From a virus: a stretch of DNA of 22,836 nucleotides. This document shows positions 1 to 6,115 of this stretch, piece by piece. The translations under genes were made by a program, and so were the position numbers. A model generated the notes under the pieces. It was not told where the DNA came from. It saw only the letters and a program-made list of their open reading frames with translations, and searched no databases. The stretch's first letter is position 1. Every line of letters starts with the position of its first letter. The DNA lies in the IMG/VR virus record IMGVR_UViG_3300025128_000367, positions 1 through 22,836 of that record; one strand, given 5' to 3'.

Positions 1-31
1 AAAGACAAGATGATTTATCAGGAGAGTAAAG

Positions 32-247
32 ATGGATAAGGATAACGTGATTAAGTTTCCCATTATTAAAAAATACGACATGGATGTAGAGCCTGCCGAT
101 AGAGATAGCATAAGTACGTTGGTATTTACATGTGGACATTCCACAGCCCACTTGTTAGAAACAGGTGAAGTAGTTTGTTCTGTGTGTCTTAATCGATTAG
201 TTGGCGTGGAATGGTATATGGATGAAGATTCACCGGAGAATTATTGA
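32..247 (+). CDS. Small zinc-ribbon-like hypothetical protein
   Basis: A 71-residue protein of unknown function. The middle holds a possible metal-binding set, Cys34-x-His36 followed by Cys49-x2-Cys52 (C-G-H then C-S-V-C), which is the spacing of a short zinc ribbon or zinc knuckle. There is no signal peptide or membrane segment, and the C-terminus is acidic. The ATG is preceded by a strong ribosome-binding site, GGAGAG, 5 bases upstream. The stop codon TGA shares a base with the ATG of the next gene (TGATG), so the two are probably translationally coupled. It is followed by two small DNA-binding-type proteins, so a regulatory or host-takeover role is possible, but that is inference from context. 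The family is not recognised. Confidence 0.75.
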   Translation: MDKDNVIKFPIIKKYDMDVEPADRDSISTLVFTCGHSTAHLLETGEVVCSVCLNRLVGVEWYMDEDSPENY

Positions 248-453
248 TGATAAAAAGTCATTGGATAGGAGCTTTAGTTAAAGAAGAAAGAGTAAAATTA
301 AAGCTAACTCAAAAAGAATTATCGAGACAAACTGGTATAGGAGTAAACACTCTTAGGACTATTGAACAAGGCTTTGGTGGGATTGCATTAGAAAAGATTG
401 AAAAGGTTTTATCGGAGTTGGGTTGGGAACTTGATGCCCATCCATATGATTAG
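247..453 (+). CDS. XRE/HipB-type helix-turn-helix transcriptional regulator
   Basis: A 68-residue protein that is almost entirely one helix-turn-helix domain of the XRE (Cro/CI, HTH_3) family. The signature runs over about residues 10-60: L-T-Q-K-E-L-S-R-Q-T-G-I as the first helices, then V-N-T-L-R-T-I-E-Q-G as the recognition helix and its following turn. There is no dimerisation or effector domain, so it resembles a Cro-like or HipB-like minimal repressor. The ATG at 247 is preferred over a TTG at 244 because GGAG at 235-238 gives an 8-base spacer and the ATG overlaps the upstream stop. The natural target is unknown. The palindrome in the divergent region at 3081-3109 is a reasonable candidate, but that is inference. 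Confidence 0.9.
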   Translation: MIKSHWIGALVKEERVKLKLTQKELSRQTGIGVNTLRTIEQGFGGIALEKIEKVLSELGWELDAHPYD

Positions 454-465
454 GAGAGTAAGATG
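452..465 (+). promoter_or_regulatory. Ribosome-binding leader AGGAGAGTAA, repeated upstream of two genes
   Basis: The ten bases AGGAGAGTAA at 452-461 sit just before the ATG at 463. The same ten bases occur at 20-29 before the ATG at 32. Each contains a near-consensus Shine-Dalgarno core (GGAG) with a short A-rich spacer. This fixes the start of the small gene that follows and shows that the zinc-ribbon-like gene and the ribbon-helix-helix-like gene are both meant to be translated efficiently. Confidence 0.7.
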
Positions 466-624
466 CAGAAACAGAAAGTAGATTTAATTAACGTGGCTTT
501 GCCGCGACAAGCACACAAGCTATTGAATATTCTTGCGGAAGAGGACAGAAGATCTCTTGCAAACGAACTAGCATTTCTCATCGAGAAAGAAGAAGAACGC
601 AGGGCAAACGCTGAAGCACACTAA
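463..624 (+). CDS. Small ribbon-helix-helix-like (Arc/CopG-type) protein
   Basis: A 53-residue protein. The N-terminus forms a short beta-strand-like stretch (V-D-L-I-N-V-A-L-P), followed by two predicted helices: R-Q-A-H-K-L-L-N-I-L-A-E-E and S-L-A-N-E-L-A-F-L-I-E-K-E-E-E. This is the strand-helix-helix order and length of Arc/CopG/MetJ repressors, which dimerise and insert the strand into the major groove. A good ribosome-binding site, GGAGAG, lies 4 bases before the ATG, and the gene starts 9 bases after the stop of the XRE gene, so the three genes form one unit. The stop TAA at 622-624 interlocks with the stop of the minus-strand PP-loop gene. The fold is inferred from pattern only; sequence identity to any named family is not claimed. 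Confidence 0.75.
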   Translation: MQKQKVDLINVALPRQAHKLLNILAEEDRRSLANELAFLIEKEEERRANAEAH

Positions 625-1418
625 ATCCCACACATCCCCTCGCATTCGTTGTTGAATAGATTAAGCTGGCCCAAGTCTTCAAGGCTTCTAAAGTCTACTT
701 CATCAAGGGGTTTACAAGATCGATGAACATACTGTCTTCCATCATTACGGCCCTTGTTACGAATGGCTTTATCAAACTCAACTGCTTCATTGAAAGATTG
801 TGGGTCATCTTTTTTCATGTCACGCCACATCAGATCATTATGAAATGGGCAAGCAATACAAGCACTCTTGGCAAGAGTTCTTCCAGGGTATCTTTTGTCG
901 AACCATTTAATACAGTCTTGCCTTGACATTCTTGAGTCGATCAATGGCCATGTGTTCTCAACCCAGAGATCTCTTGATGGTTTCATTCTCATGGCTTCAT
1001 CAGTGCTTATACCTAGCCATTGTCTTACGGCTGTTTTCTTTGGGGCTCGTTGTCGGGGCTTCAATCCTAAAAGGTCACGCAACTTCTTACGGATCGGATC
1101 AATTTTATAGTTTGAGGTGCATTGTCTTCTGCCCAACCCACCCTTCTCTGTGTAAAAAGGTATTGTTGAAAAAGCATTGTTACTTCTAGTTCCTATCCCC
1201 TTGAGGTGATGATCCTTTATATCCCCCGCTGACACACGATAGACCGGATAAGGAACCTGTTTTTCTAACCAGTTTAGATGGTCGTACACACCTTGAGGTT
1301 CGAACATTGTGTCAGCAAAAATAGCACAGGCAGGCATGGGGCTGAGTTCACCTTCCGCTGCCATCAAAGCCATGACTGTTGACTGAACACCCGCGCCCAA
1401 AGATATAACTTCAATCAC
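621..1418 (-). CDS. PP-loop ATPase, phosphoadenosine phosphosulfate reductase-like
   Basis: A 265-residue member of the adenine nucleotide alpha-hydrolase (PP-loop) superfamily, the group that includes PAPS reductase, DndC and tRNA thiolases. The PP-loop is at residues 6-14 (S-L-G-A-G-V-Q-S-T), close to the S-G-G-x-D-S of PAPS reductases. Eight cysteines are present. Cys100 (Q-C-T-S-N-Y-K), Cys187 and Cys190 (A-C-I-A-C-P) and Cys235 could form a four-cysteine metal or Fe-S site. Cys259 and Cys263 form a C-E-G-M-C pair at the extreme C-terminus. Genes of this kind are usually labelled PAPS reductase in phages, but true sulfate reduction is doubtful; sulfur transfer to a nucleic acid is an alternative. 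The start is GTG at 1418, overlapping the preceding gene by 8 bases. It is the last gene of the minus-strand operon. Confidence 0.85.
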   Translation of the reverse strand: MIEVISLGAGVQSTVMALMAAEGELSPMPACAIFADTMFEPQGVYDHLNWLEKQVPYPVYRVSAGDIKDHHLKGIGTRSNNAFSTIPFYTEKGGLGRRQCTSNYKIDPIRKKLRDLLGLKPRQRAPKKTAVRQWLGISTDEAMRMKPSRDLWVENTWPLIDSRMSRQDCIKWFDKRYPGRTLAKSACIACPFHNDLMWRDMKKDDPQSFNEAVEFDKAIRNKGRNDGRQYVHRSCKPLDEVDFRSLEDLGQLNLFNNECEGMCGI

Positions 1419-1620
1419 TTTCCCACCACCTACTTCTGTTCTTTTTACCCGCTGTCATAGGTAGTTTGGTTGGATCAACACCGACCAATAAGGCTCGTGC
1501 TATCCCTACATGTAAGCCTGTTCTTTTGGCTAGTTTCTTTGCCGCCTCTGACTTTGGCATCTTATGACGCTTAAAGTCTGTCATCAATTGACTTATTTCT
1601 TTGGGGTTAGTTCGAGCCAT
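1411..1620 (-). CDS. Small basic hypothetical protein
   Basis: A 69-residue, strongly basic protein with clusters of Lys and Arg at both ends (F-K-R-H-K near residue 17, G-K-K-N-R-S-R-W-W near the C-terminus) and a central helical stretch (K-S-E-A-A-K-K-L-A-K-R). This suggests nucleic-acid binding, possibly a degenerate helix-turn-helix, but no family is recognised. The ATG has a strong ribosome-binding site (AGGAG, 8-base spacer). It overlaps the end of the SNF2 helicase gene by 28 bases and the start of the PP-loop gene by 8 bases. Such tight packing between the two large genes suggests it is made with them and may act with one of them. Confidence 0.75.
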   Translation of the reverse strand: MARTNPKEISQLMTDFKRHKMPKSEAAKKLAKRTGLHVGIARALLVGVDPTKLPMTAGKKNRSRWWESD

Positions 1621-3059
1621 TCTTTACGCTCCTCTTTTAAAACCTTTGCACTTAAATCTAATTTGTTCTGCAACGCTTTGACAATGCGTTCATCAATTGT
1701 ACCTTGTGCTATTAAATCAACATACGTCACTGGATTGTTCTGACCTATTCTGTGACAACGATCCTCACTCTGAATCCGTGTTTCGAGGTTAAAGTCATTT
1801 GAATAATACACTACAGTGTTAGCGGCGGTAAGAGTTAAACCAAGGCCAGCGGTCTGTGGATTACCAACAAAGAATCTTAGCGCCGAGTCTTTGTCTTGGA
1901 AGCTGTCAATGATTTGTTGTCTGTCTGCATCAGATGTGTCTCCGTAATATGAACGAGCACAACCTCGACCATAGGCTTTGTTCAATGTTTCAGTAATCTT
2001 TTGTATGTCATATCGAAAGCGTGACCAGATTAAAACCTTGCCTTCGATCTCACTAATCGTGTCAAGCAAAGCATCAATTCGTTTGTTGGGTATCTCAATT
2101 AATTCACCATCGTCCGTGCGAACATGACCCGATAGCACCTGTTGCAGCCGAAGCATCTGGGTTATGACCTGAGGGGCTGATACCAAGTCATCTTCTAGGA
2201 TGATCATGGCTTCTCGTTTCAGATCCATGTACATTTTTATTTGTTCCGTGGACAGTGGTACATGCCTGACGGTGTACGTTTTGGGCGGCAGATCCAGACA
2301 GTCTTTTTTCAATACACGAAAGCTAAAGTTCTTAATCTTGTCTGATAGTTCATTAAGGTTTCGATAGCCAAGTATCTGCTGGTATGTATGGCTTTGGCCT
2401 GAAACTTTTTGTAACCAGGCGTATCTGTTTTGAAAAGTGTAGAAGTTATTACACCCTAGAATATGTTTTGATAACAGATGGAACTGACTGTAAAGATCCA
2501 TGGGATTGTTTGTGACTGGAGAACCGGTCAAGATTCTGCGATAATAAAATTTGTGTGCTATTTTTATGAGGTTCTTGGTTCGCTTGGCCTTGTGGTTTTT
2601 GACTGTGGTGCTTTCGTCAACTGCAATCATACCTCTGTTGCCTCGCATCGAGGCTATAGTTAGAGCAAAGTCGTTACCTTTTTTGGTGGAAAACGCTTCT
2701 ACATTCATAACAAAGATAACAAGATGTTCAGATTTAATATTACCAAGAGAATTTAATTCTTCCTTTTGTTTTTTATTTGGACTTGGAACCCATCGAATCA
2801 CTTCTCTTTTAATGTCATCGGATAAATGTGCAGGGATCTCTGCGTTAACCCAGTTTTGATATACACCTTTTGGTGCTACAATCATAAGAAAATTTATTTC
2901 TCCACGGGCGTATAAAATCCCTGCGTCATCAAGCAAACATTTGGATTTTCCTGTGCCCATCTCCATAAGATAAGCGAACCCCGTTTTACGATCAGCTTCT
3001 TTAACTGCATCTAACTGATGCTGATATGGTTTAGTTTTAAAATTGTAGTTGACAGTCAT
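1593..3059 (-). CDS. SNF2-family (SF2) DNA helicase/translocase
   Basis: A 488-residue helicase of the SNF2 group of superfamily 2, with both RecA-like lobes present. Motif I (Walker A) is G-T-G-K-S at residues 35-39, preceded by a Q-motif-like P-Y-Q-H-Q. Motif II is V-D-E-S-T (DEST in place of DEAH, common in phage SNF2 proteins). Motif III is L-T-G-S-P. The second lobe has K-V-L-I-W-S-R-F, then G-L-G-L-T-L-T-A-A, and motif VI Q-S-E-D-R-C-H-R-I-G-Q, the SNF2 hallmark. There is no extra nuclease or DNA-binding domain. The protein likely uses ATP to translocate on double-stranded DNA and remodel protein-DNA complexes or forks. It heads the minus-strand operon, with GGGAGA 5 bases before its ATG and a consensus-like promoter just upstream. 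Confidence 0.95.
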   Translation of the reverse strand: MTVNYNFKTKPYQHQLDAVKEADRKTGFAYLMEMGTGKSKCLLDDAGILYARGEINFLMIVAPKGVYQNWVNAEIPAHLSDDIKREVIRWVPSPNKKQKEELNSLGNIKSEHLVIFVMNVEAFSTKKGNDFALTIASMRGNRGMIAVDESTTVKNHKAKRTKNLIKIAHKFYYRRILTGSPVTNNPMDLYSQFHLLSKHILGCNNFYTFQNRYAWLQKVSGQSHTYQQILGYRNLNELSDKIKNFSFRVLKKDCLDLPPKTYTVRHVPLSTEQIKMYMDLKREAMIILEDDLVSAPQVITQMLRLQQVLSGHVRTDDGELIEIPNKRIDALLDTISEIEGKVLIWSRFRYDIQKITETLNKAYGRGCARSYYGDTSDADRQQIIDSFQDKDSALRFFVGNPQTAGLGLTLTAANTVVYYSNDFNLETRIQSEDRCHRIGQNNPVTYVDLIAQGTIDERIVKALQNKLDLSAKVLKEERKEWLELTPKK

Positions 3060-3080
3060 AGCATTCTCCCTTAAACAATA

Positions 3081-3109
3081 ATCTGTTATTGCATAATGCT
3101 GTAACAGAT
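3081..3109. promoter_or_regulatory. 29-bp near-perfect palindrome, operator-like
   Basis: Outer arms ATCTGTTA (3081-3088) and TAACAGAT (3102-3109) are perfect reverse complements. Inside them GCAT and ATGC (3091-3094 and 3096-3099) are also reverse complements, and both pairs share one centre at base 3095. In total 12 of 14 symmetric positions match; only the two positions between the arms do not. It lies in the only sizeable divergent intergenic space, centred 36 bases before the helicase ATG and 59 before the ATG of the rightward operon, and overlaps the minus-strand promoter. The symmetry and position are those of a repressor operator for a dimeric regulator. No poly-T tract follows, so a terminator is unlikely. 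Confidence 0.65.
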
Positions 3110-3114
3110 GTCAA
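3085..3114 (-). promoter_or_regulatory. Candidate sigma70-type promoter of the helicase operon
   Basis: Read on the minus strand, 3114-3109 is TTGACA, a perfect -35 consensus. After an 18-base spacer comes AATAAC at 3090-3085, a 4-of-6 match to the -10 consensus. Transcription would start near 3078, giving a leader of about 18 bases that contains the GGGAGA ribosome-binding site of the SNF2 gene. The palindrome at 3081-3109 covers the spacer and the -10 box, so a bound repressor would block polymerase. The weak -10 box and long spacer keep confidence moderate. Confidence 0.5.
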
Positions 3115-3144
3115 CCAGAAAGCCGAAGGGCATGTACTTATAAC

Positions 3145-3156
3145 GAGGTGAAAATG
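3145..3156 (+). promoter_or_regulatory. Ribosome-binding site fixing the start at ATG 3154
   Basis: GAGG at 3145-3148 lies 5 bases before the ATG at 3154. An in-frame GTG at 3148 overlaps this Shine-Dalgarno core and therefore cannot be the start that uses it. This makes the downstream protein 185 residues rather than 187. Confidence 0.7.
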
Positions 3157-3711
3157 AAAAACTTATTTGAAGAAATGGTAGCAGATGCTGATGAGTTTAA
3201 GAATATAACGGATGAGGGTGGGTCAACGCTGACCAACCTGGTTCAACAAACACAAAGGCTCGATGCTGATATTACACAAGCAGAAGAGGCTGTCAAAAGT
3301 CTTAAAGCAGAGAAACGAAAACTAACGGAAGAACTTATCCCCATGAAGATGGGTGAGATGGGAGTTGAAAAATTTGAAACGGCAAACGCCGTGGTGAGCA
3401 TCAAACCAGTGGTGCATGCATCTATTCCAAAAGATAAACAGGAACAAGCGTTTGCGGAACTCAGATCCAACGGTGATGGAGATCTCATTAAGAACGAAGT
3501 GCGAATTAATTTTGGTATGGGCCAGGACAACGAAGCTGGTGCGGTTATGGACAACCTAAGACAACAGGGGTTGGAACCCACACAGAAAACATTCGTGCAT
3601 CCCAGCAGCTTAAAAGCCTACATCAAAGAGAGGGTTCAAAGTGGGGATCCAATCAACTTAGACAACTATGGTGCATACGTTGCACAAACAGCTTTCGTAA
3701 AGGGGAAATAA
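3154..3711 (+). CDS. Coiled-coil replication-operon protein of unknown function
   Basis: A 185-residue protein, first gene of the rightward replication operon. Residues of about 25-65 form a heptad-rich coiled coil (leading into S-L-K-A-E-K-R-K-L-T-E-E-L). A compact domain follows with strands such as V-V-S-I-K-P-V-V and I-K-N-E-V-R-I-N-F-G-M-G, and a C-terminal helix pair with K-T-F-V-H-P-S-S-L-K-A-Y-I-K. The layout, a helical coiled coil then a small beta-rich domain, recalls phage proteins found next to single-strand-binding or recombination proteins, but I do not recognise the family and assign no function. It ends 1 base before the start of the SSB-like gene, whose ribosome-binding site AGGGG lies within its last codons, so the two are almost certainly co-expressed. 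Confidence 0.85.
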   Translation: MKNLFEEMVADADEFKNITDEGGSTLTNLVQQTQRLDADITQAEEAVKSLKAEKRKLTEELIPMKMGEMGVEKFETANAVVSIKPVVHASIPKDKQEQAFAELRSNGDGDLIKNEVRINFGMGQDNEAGAVMDNLRQQGLEPTQKTFVHPSSLKAYIKERVQSGDPINLDNYGAYVAQTAFVKGK

Positions 3712-3712
3712 A

Positions 3713-4501
3713 ATGGCTACAAAAATTACAAAAAAAGAATCTAATCTTCCAGCTGCTTTAATGGAAGACATGTTAGCAGATGCCGGTGATGGTGTAGACT
3801 ACAACACAGATGAGCTAACAATACCACGTATTCAATTGGTGCAGGCTTTATCACCAGAGCTTAAAAAGACAGATCCTAAATTTATCGAGGGCATATCTGC
3901 GGGTGATATATTTAACACCGTAACACGTGAACGATACTCAGGAGAGGATGGTGTCAATGTCGTTGTCGGTTATCAATCCACTAAATATAACGAGTGGATA
4001 CCTCGTGACCAGGGTGGTGGTTTTGTTCAAGAACTTAGCGCAGACAGTCAAGATGTTAAACAGGCAACTAGAGAGGGGGCTCGTGAAACACTACCTAACG
4101 GTAATGAACTTGTTAAAACAGACGAGAGTTATGTGTTAGTTCAAACAGAAAGCGGTTGGGCTCCAGCTATTATTAGCATGGTAAAAACTCAACTAAAGGT
4201 TAGCCGCCGTTGGAAAACACAAATCCTTATGCAGACAGTAAAAATGAAGGGTGAAAGCAAACGTCTTCCTTTGTATGGGACTATATGGAAATTAAAATCT
4301 GTAGAGGAGACCAACAAAAACAACGAGTCATATTACAACTGGATTGTTGAAAAAATTGGTATTGTGGAAGATCCTGCTTTATATAATGAAGTGAAGACCT
4401 TCCGTCAAAGTGTATCTGATGGGGAGGTAAAAACAGCACCAGATCAGGATGCTGGAGTTGCTCCCGACTCTAGTGTCAATGACGATAGCATACCGTTCTG
4501 A
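3713..4501 (+). CDS. Candidate single-stranded DNA-binding protein with SSB-type acidic tail
   Basis: A 262-residue protein with a beta-rich body and a disordered, acidic C-terminal tail (about residues 232-262) that ends D-D-S-I-P-F. This closely matches the C-terminal tip of bacterial SSB (D-D-D-I-P-F in E. coli), the peptide that binds many replication and repair enzymes. The body has basic and aromatic stretches such as L-K-V-S-R-R-W-K-T-Q and Y-Y-N-W-I-V-E-K-I-G, suited to binding DNA, but I cannot align it to the standard OB-fold SSB pattern. ATG 3713 follows AGGGG with a 7-base spacer. It is followed by a terminator and then the primase. Role as phage SSB is inferred from tail, size and place; another primase partner with an SSB-like tail is the alternative. 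Confidence 0.75.
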   Translation: MATKITKKESNLPAALMEDMLADAGDGVDYNTDELTIPRIQLVQALSPELKKTDPKFIEGISAGDIFNTVTRERYSGEDGVNVVVGYQSTKYNEWIPRDQGGGFVQELSADSQDVKQATREGARETLPNGNELVKTDESYVLVQTESGWAPAIISMVKTQLKVSRRWKTQILMQTVKMKGESKRLPLYGTIWKLKSVEETNKNNESYYNWIVEKIGIVEDPALYNEVKTFRQSVSDGEVKTAPDQDAGVAPDSSVNDDSIPF

Positions 4502-4511
4502 TCGTGGTGTA

Positions 4512-4548
4512 GCGAGGTCACCGTGTAGCCGGTGGCCTCGCACTTTTT
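4512..4548 (+). terminator. Intrinsic terminator between the SSB-like gene and the primase
   Basis: The stem GCGAGGTCACC at 4512-4522 pairs with GGTGGCCTCGC at 4531-4541 over 11 pairs, one of them a G-U wobble, around an 8-base loop. After two bases comes T5 at 4544-4548. This is a strong, GC-rich hairpin with a short U-tract, 10 bases past the stop of the SSB-like gene. It stands inside an otherwise continuous operon, so it most likely attenuates rather than ends transcription, giving more SSB-like message than primase message. Confidence 0.75.
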
Positions 4549-4549
4549 C

Positions 4550-4564
4550 GGGAGAAAGTAATTG
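4550..4564 (+). promoter_or_regulatory. Ribosome-binding site supporting a TTG start for the primase
   Basis: GGGAGA at 4550-4555 is followed by a 6-base spacer and TTG at 4562. No in-frame ATG occurs until codon 47, and residues before it fit the usual N-terminus of this primase group, so TTG is the likely initiator. A weak start codon after a terminator hairpin points to deliberately low primase expression. Confidence 0.7.
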
Positions 4565-6115
4565 TCGAATGCAGAGAGATTCCGACAATTGTTTCTTGGA
4601 TCTTCTATTGCCCACGGTCACACAGAACTTGGACCAAGAGGACGTAATGGAAAACAAGAAGCAAAGAGTCGAGTAAGACAGGGTGCACTGGACAATGATA
4701 TGATTCAACAGCACCTTGATGGAACGCTAGGCGTTGGAGCGATACCGATTGACGTGGATAATCTATGTTCTTTTGGTGTAATCGATATTGATACATATCC
4801 GTTGGATCTAGTTGCCTTAAATAAAAAACTACTAAAACTAAAGATGCCACTGACAATTTGTAGATCAAAGTCAGGGGGCGCACATCTGTATGTGTTCTTA
4901 AAAGAACGCACTGAAGCTACTTTAATTCGTGAGTCTCTTGAAGAAATGGCTTCAATATTAGGTCATGCTAGTGCAGAGATATTTCCAAAACAAACTACGA
5001 TACAAGTTGATCGAGGAGAGACAGGCAACTTTATAAACCTACCCTATTTCGATCACTCAGAAACAATGAGATATGGGCTCGATAAAACTGGTAAGGCTTT
5101 CAGTCTTAGAGATTTTTTAGACCATGGTGAATCCAACAAGGTGGATAAGCATACTCTTATGCATCAAGACTTTGGTGTATTTGAAGATGGGTTTAGTGAC
5201 TGTCCCCCCTGTATGCAATCACTAATACGTGAGGGTGTTGGAGAGGGTAACCGTAATACTTTTATGTTTAACGCTTGTACCCAGGAGAAAAAACGTAACC
5301 CAGACAAGTGGAAGAAAGAAGTTGAGAAGATAAACATACAGGCATGTACTCCACCTTTGTCTTCACGTGAACTGTTACAGCTACAAAAGCAGCAGGAGAA
5401 GAAAGACTATCAGTATCAGTGCAACCAGCACCCATTAAAATCATTTTGTAACCGTGAGATATGCAAGAAAAGAAAGCACGGTATTGACGGTGGTCCGGTG
5501 CTCACGATTAATGGTCTAAGTGTACTGGAATCTGACCCTCGTGTCTGGTTCGTTAGCATTGATGGCAGGACTGTAGAACTATCGACAGAACAACTACAAG
5601 TTCCGCTACAGTTTCAACGAGCATGCATGGAACAACTACATTTTATGCCACCAATACCGAAACAAGCGGATTGGACTAATGCTCTTAACACATTGATGCA
5701 GACAGCTTCTGTTATCGAGGTGTCAGAAGAAGACACAGAGCGCGGCCAGTTTAAAGACTTCGTTATTGAATACTGCACTGGCAGGCTAACAGCCCAGGAT
5801 CCGTCAGAGGTAACGATAGGCAAAGCATGGACGGATGAGGATCAAAACGTGATCTATTTTAAACCAGAGGGTCTTGAAAGATTCTTAGAACAAAAAGGTT
5901 TTATTAAGTATCGCAACAAGCGCGGCATTCTCATGACAAGATTGTCTGAATTGAAAGGAGAAAAGAGTGCTCGTTTATCATGGAAGGATACATACACAGG
6001 TAAAAAAATGAGAGTGAGGTGTTGGAAGATTCCAACCTTTGATGAACAGGACGTTCCTACTGAAGTAAAACTACCAACAATGGAGAATATTAAAAATGAC
6101 GACATCCCCTTCTAA
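4562..6115 (+). CDS. Archaeo-eukaryotic-type primase (AEP) with four-cysteine domain and SSB-type tail
   Basis: A 517-residue primase related to the AEP domain seen in TOTE conflict systems and many phages. Catalytic motif 1 is D75-x-D77 (F-G-V-I-D-I-D), motif 2 is S104-G-G-A-H108 (S-K-S-G-G-A-H-L-Y), and motif 3 is the acidic end of N-F-I-N-L-P-Y-F-D164. A helical region follows with C-P-P-C at 214-217 and the conserved E-G-N-R-N at 228-232, then C287-x8-C296-x4-C301. With Cys217 these could hold zinc or an Fe-S cluster. The last third is probably winged-helix-like. The protein ends N-D-D-I-P-F, an SSB-type tip. It would lay primers, and perhaps polymerise, for PolA. Its last 20 bases overlap the next gene, so the tip codons also encode the start of that gene. 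Confidence 0.9.
   Translation: MSNAERFRQLFLGSSIAHGHTELGPRGRNGKQEAKSRVRQGALDNDMIQQHLDGTLGVGAIPIDVDNLCSFGVIDIDTYPLDLVALNKKLLKLKMPLTICRSKSGGAHLYVFLKERTEATLIRESLEEMASILGHASAEIFPKQTTIQVDRGETGNFINLPYFDHSETMRYGLDKTGKAFSLRDFLDHGESNKVDKHTLMHQDFGVFEDGFSDCPPCMQSLIREGVGEGNRNTFMFNACTQEKKRNPDKWKKEVEKINIQACTPPLSSRELLQLQKQQEKKDYQYQCNQHPLKSFCNREICKKRKHGIDGGPVLTINGLSVLESDPRVWFVSIDGRTVELSTEQLQVPLQFQRACMEQLHFMPPIPKQADWTNALNTLMQTASVIEVSEEDTERGQFKDFVIEYCTGRLTAQDPSEVTIGKAWTDEDQNVIYFKPEGLERFLEQKGFIKYRNKRGILMTRLSELKGEKSARLSWKDTYTGKKMRVRCWKIPTFDEQDVPTEVKLPTMENIKNDDIPF

Noticed and set aside
1-29. Possible tail of an upstream plus-strand gene (open frame ending at TAA 27-29)
   Set aside because: Only eight sense codons are visible. 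The spacing to the next ATG fits operon habit, but too little sequence exists to support a gene.
621-3059. Complete Dnd or Ssp phosphorothioation system
   Set aside because: Only a PP-loop protein and an SNF2 helicase are present. No cysteine desulfurase, DndB, DndD, DndE or Ssp partner is visible.
3138-3144. TTATAAC as a -10 box for the rightward replication operon
   Set aside because: It would start transcription at about 3151, leaving out the ribosome-binding site GAGG at 3145-3148, and no -35 match lies at the proper distance. A second candidate, CATAAT at 3092-3097, has only a 15-base spacer to TTAAAC. The rightward promoter stays unassigned.
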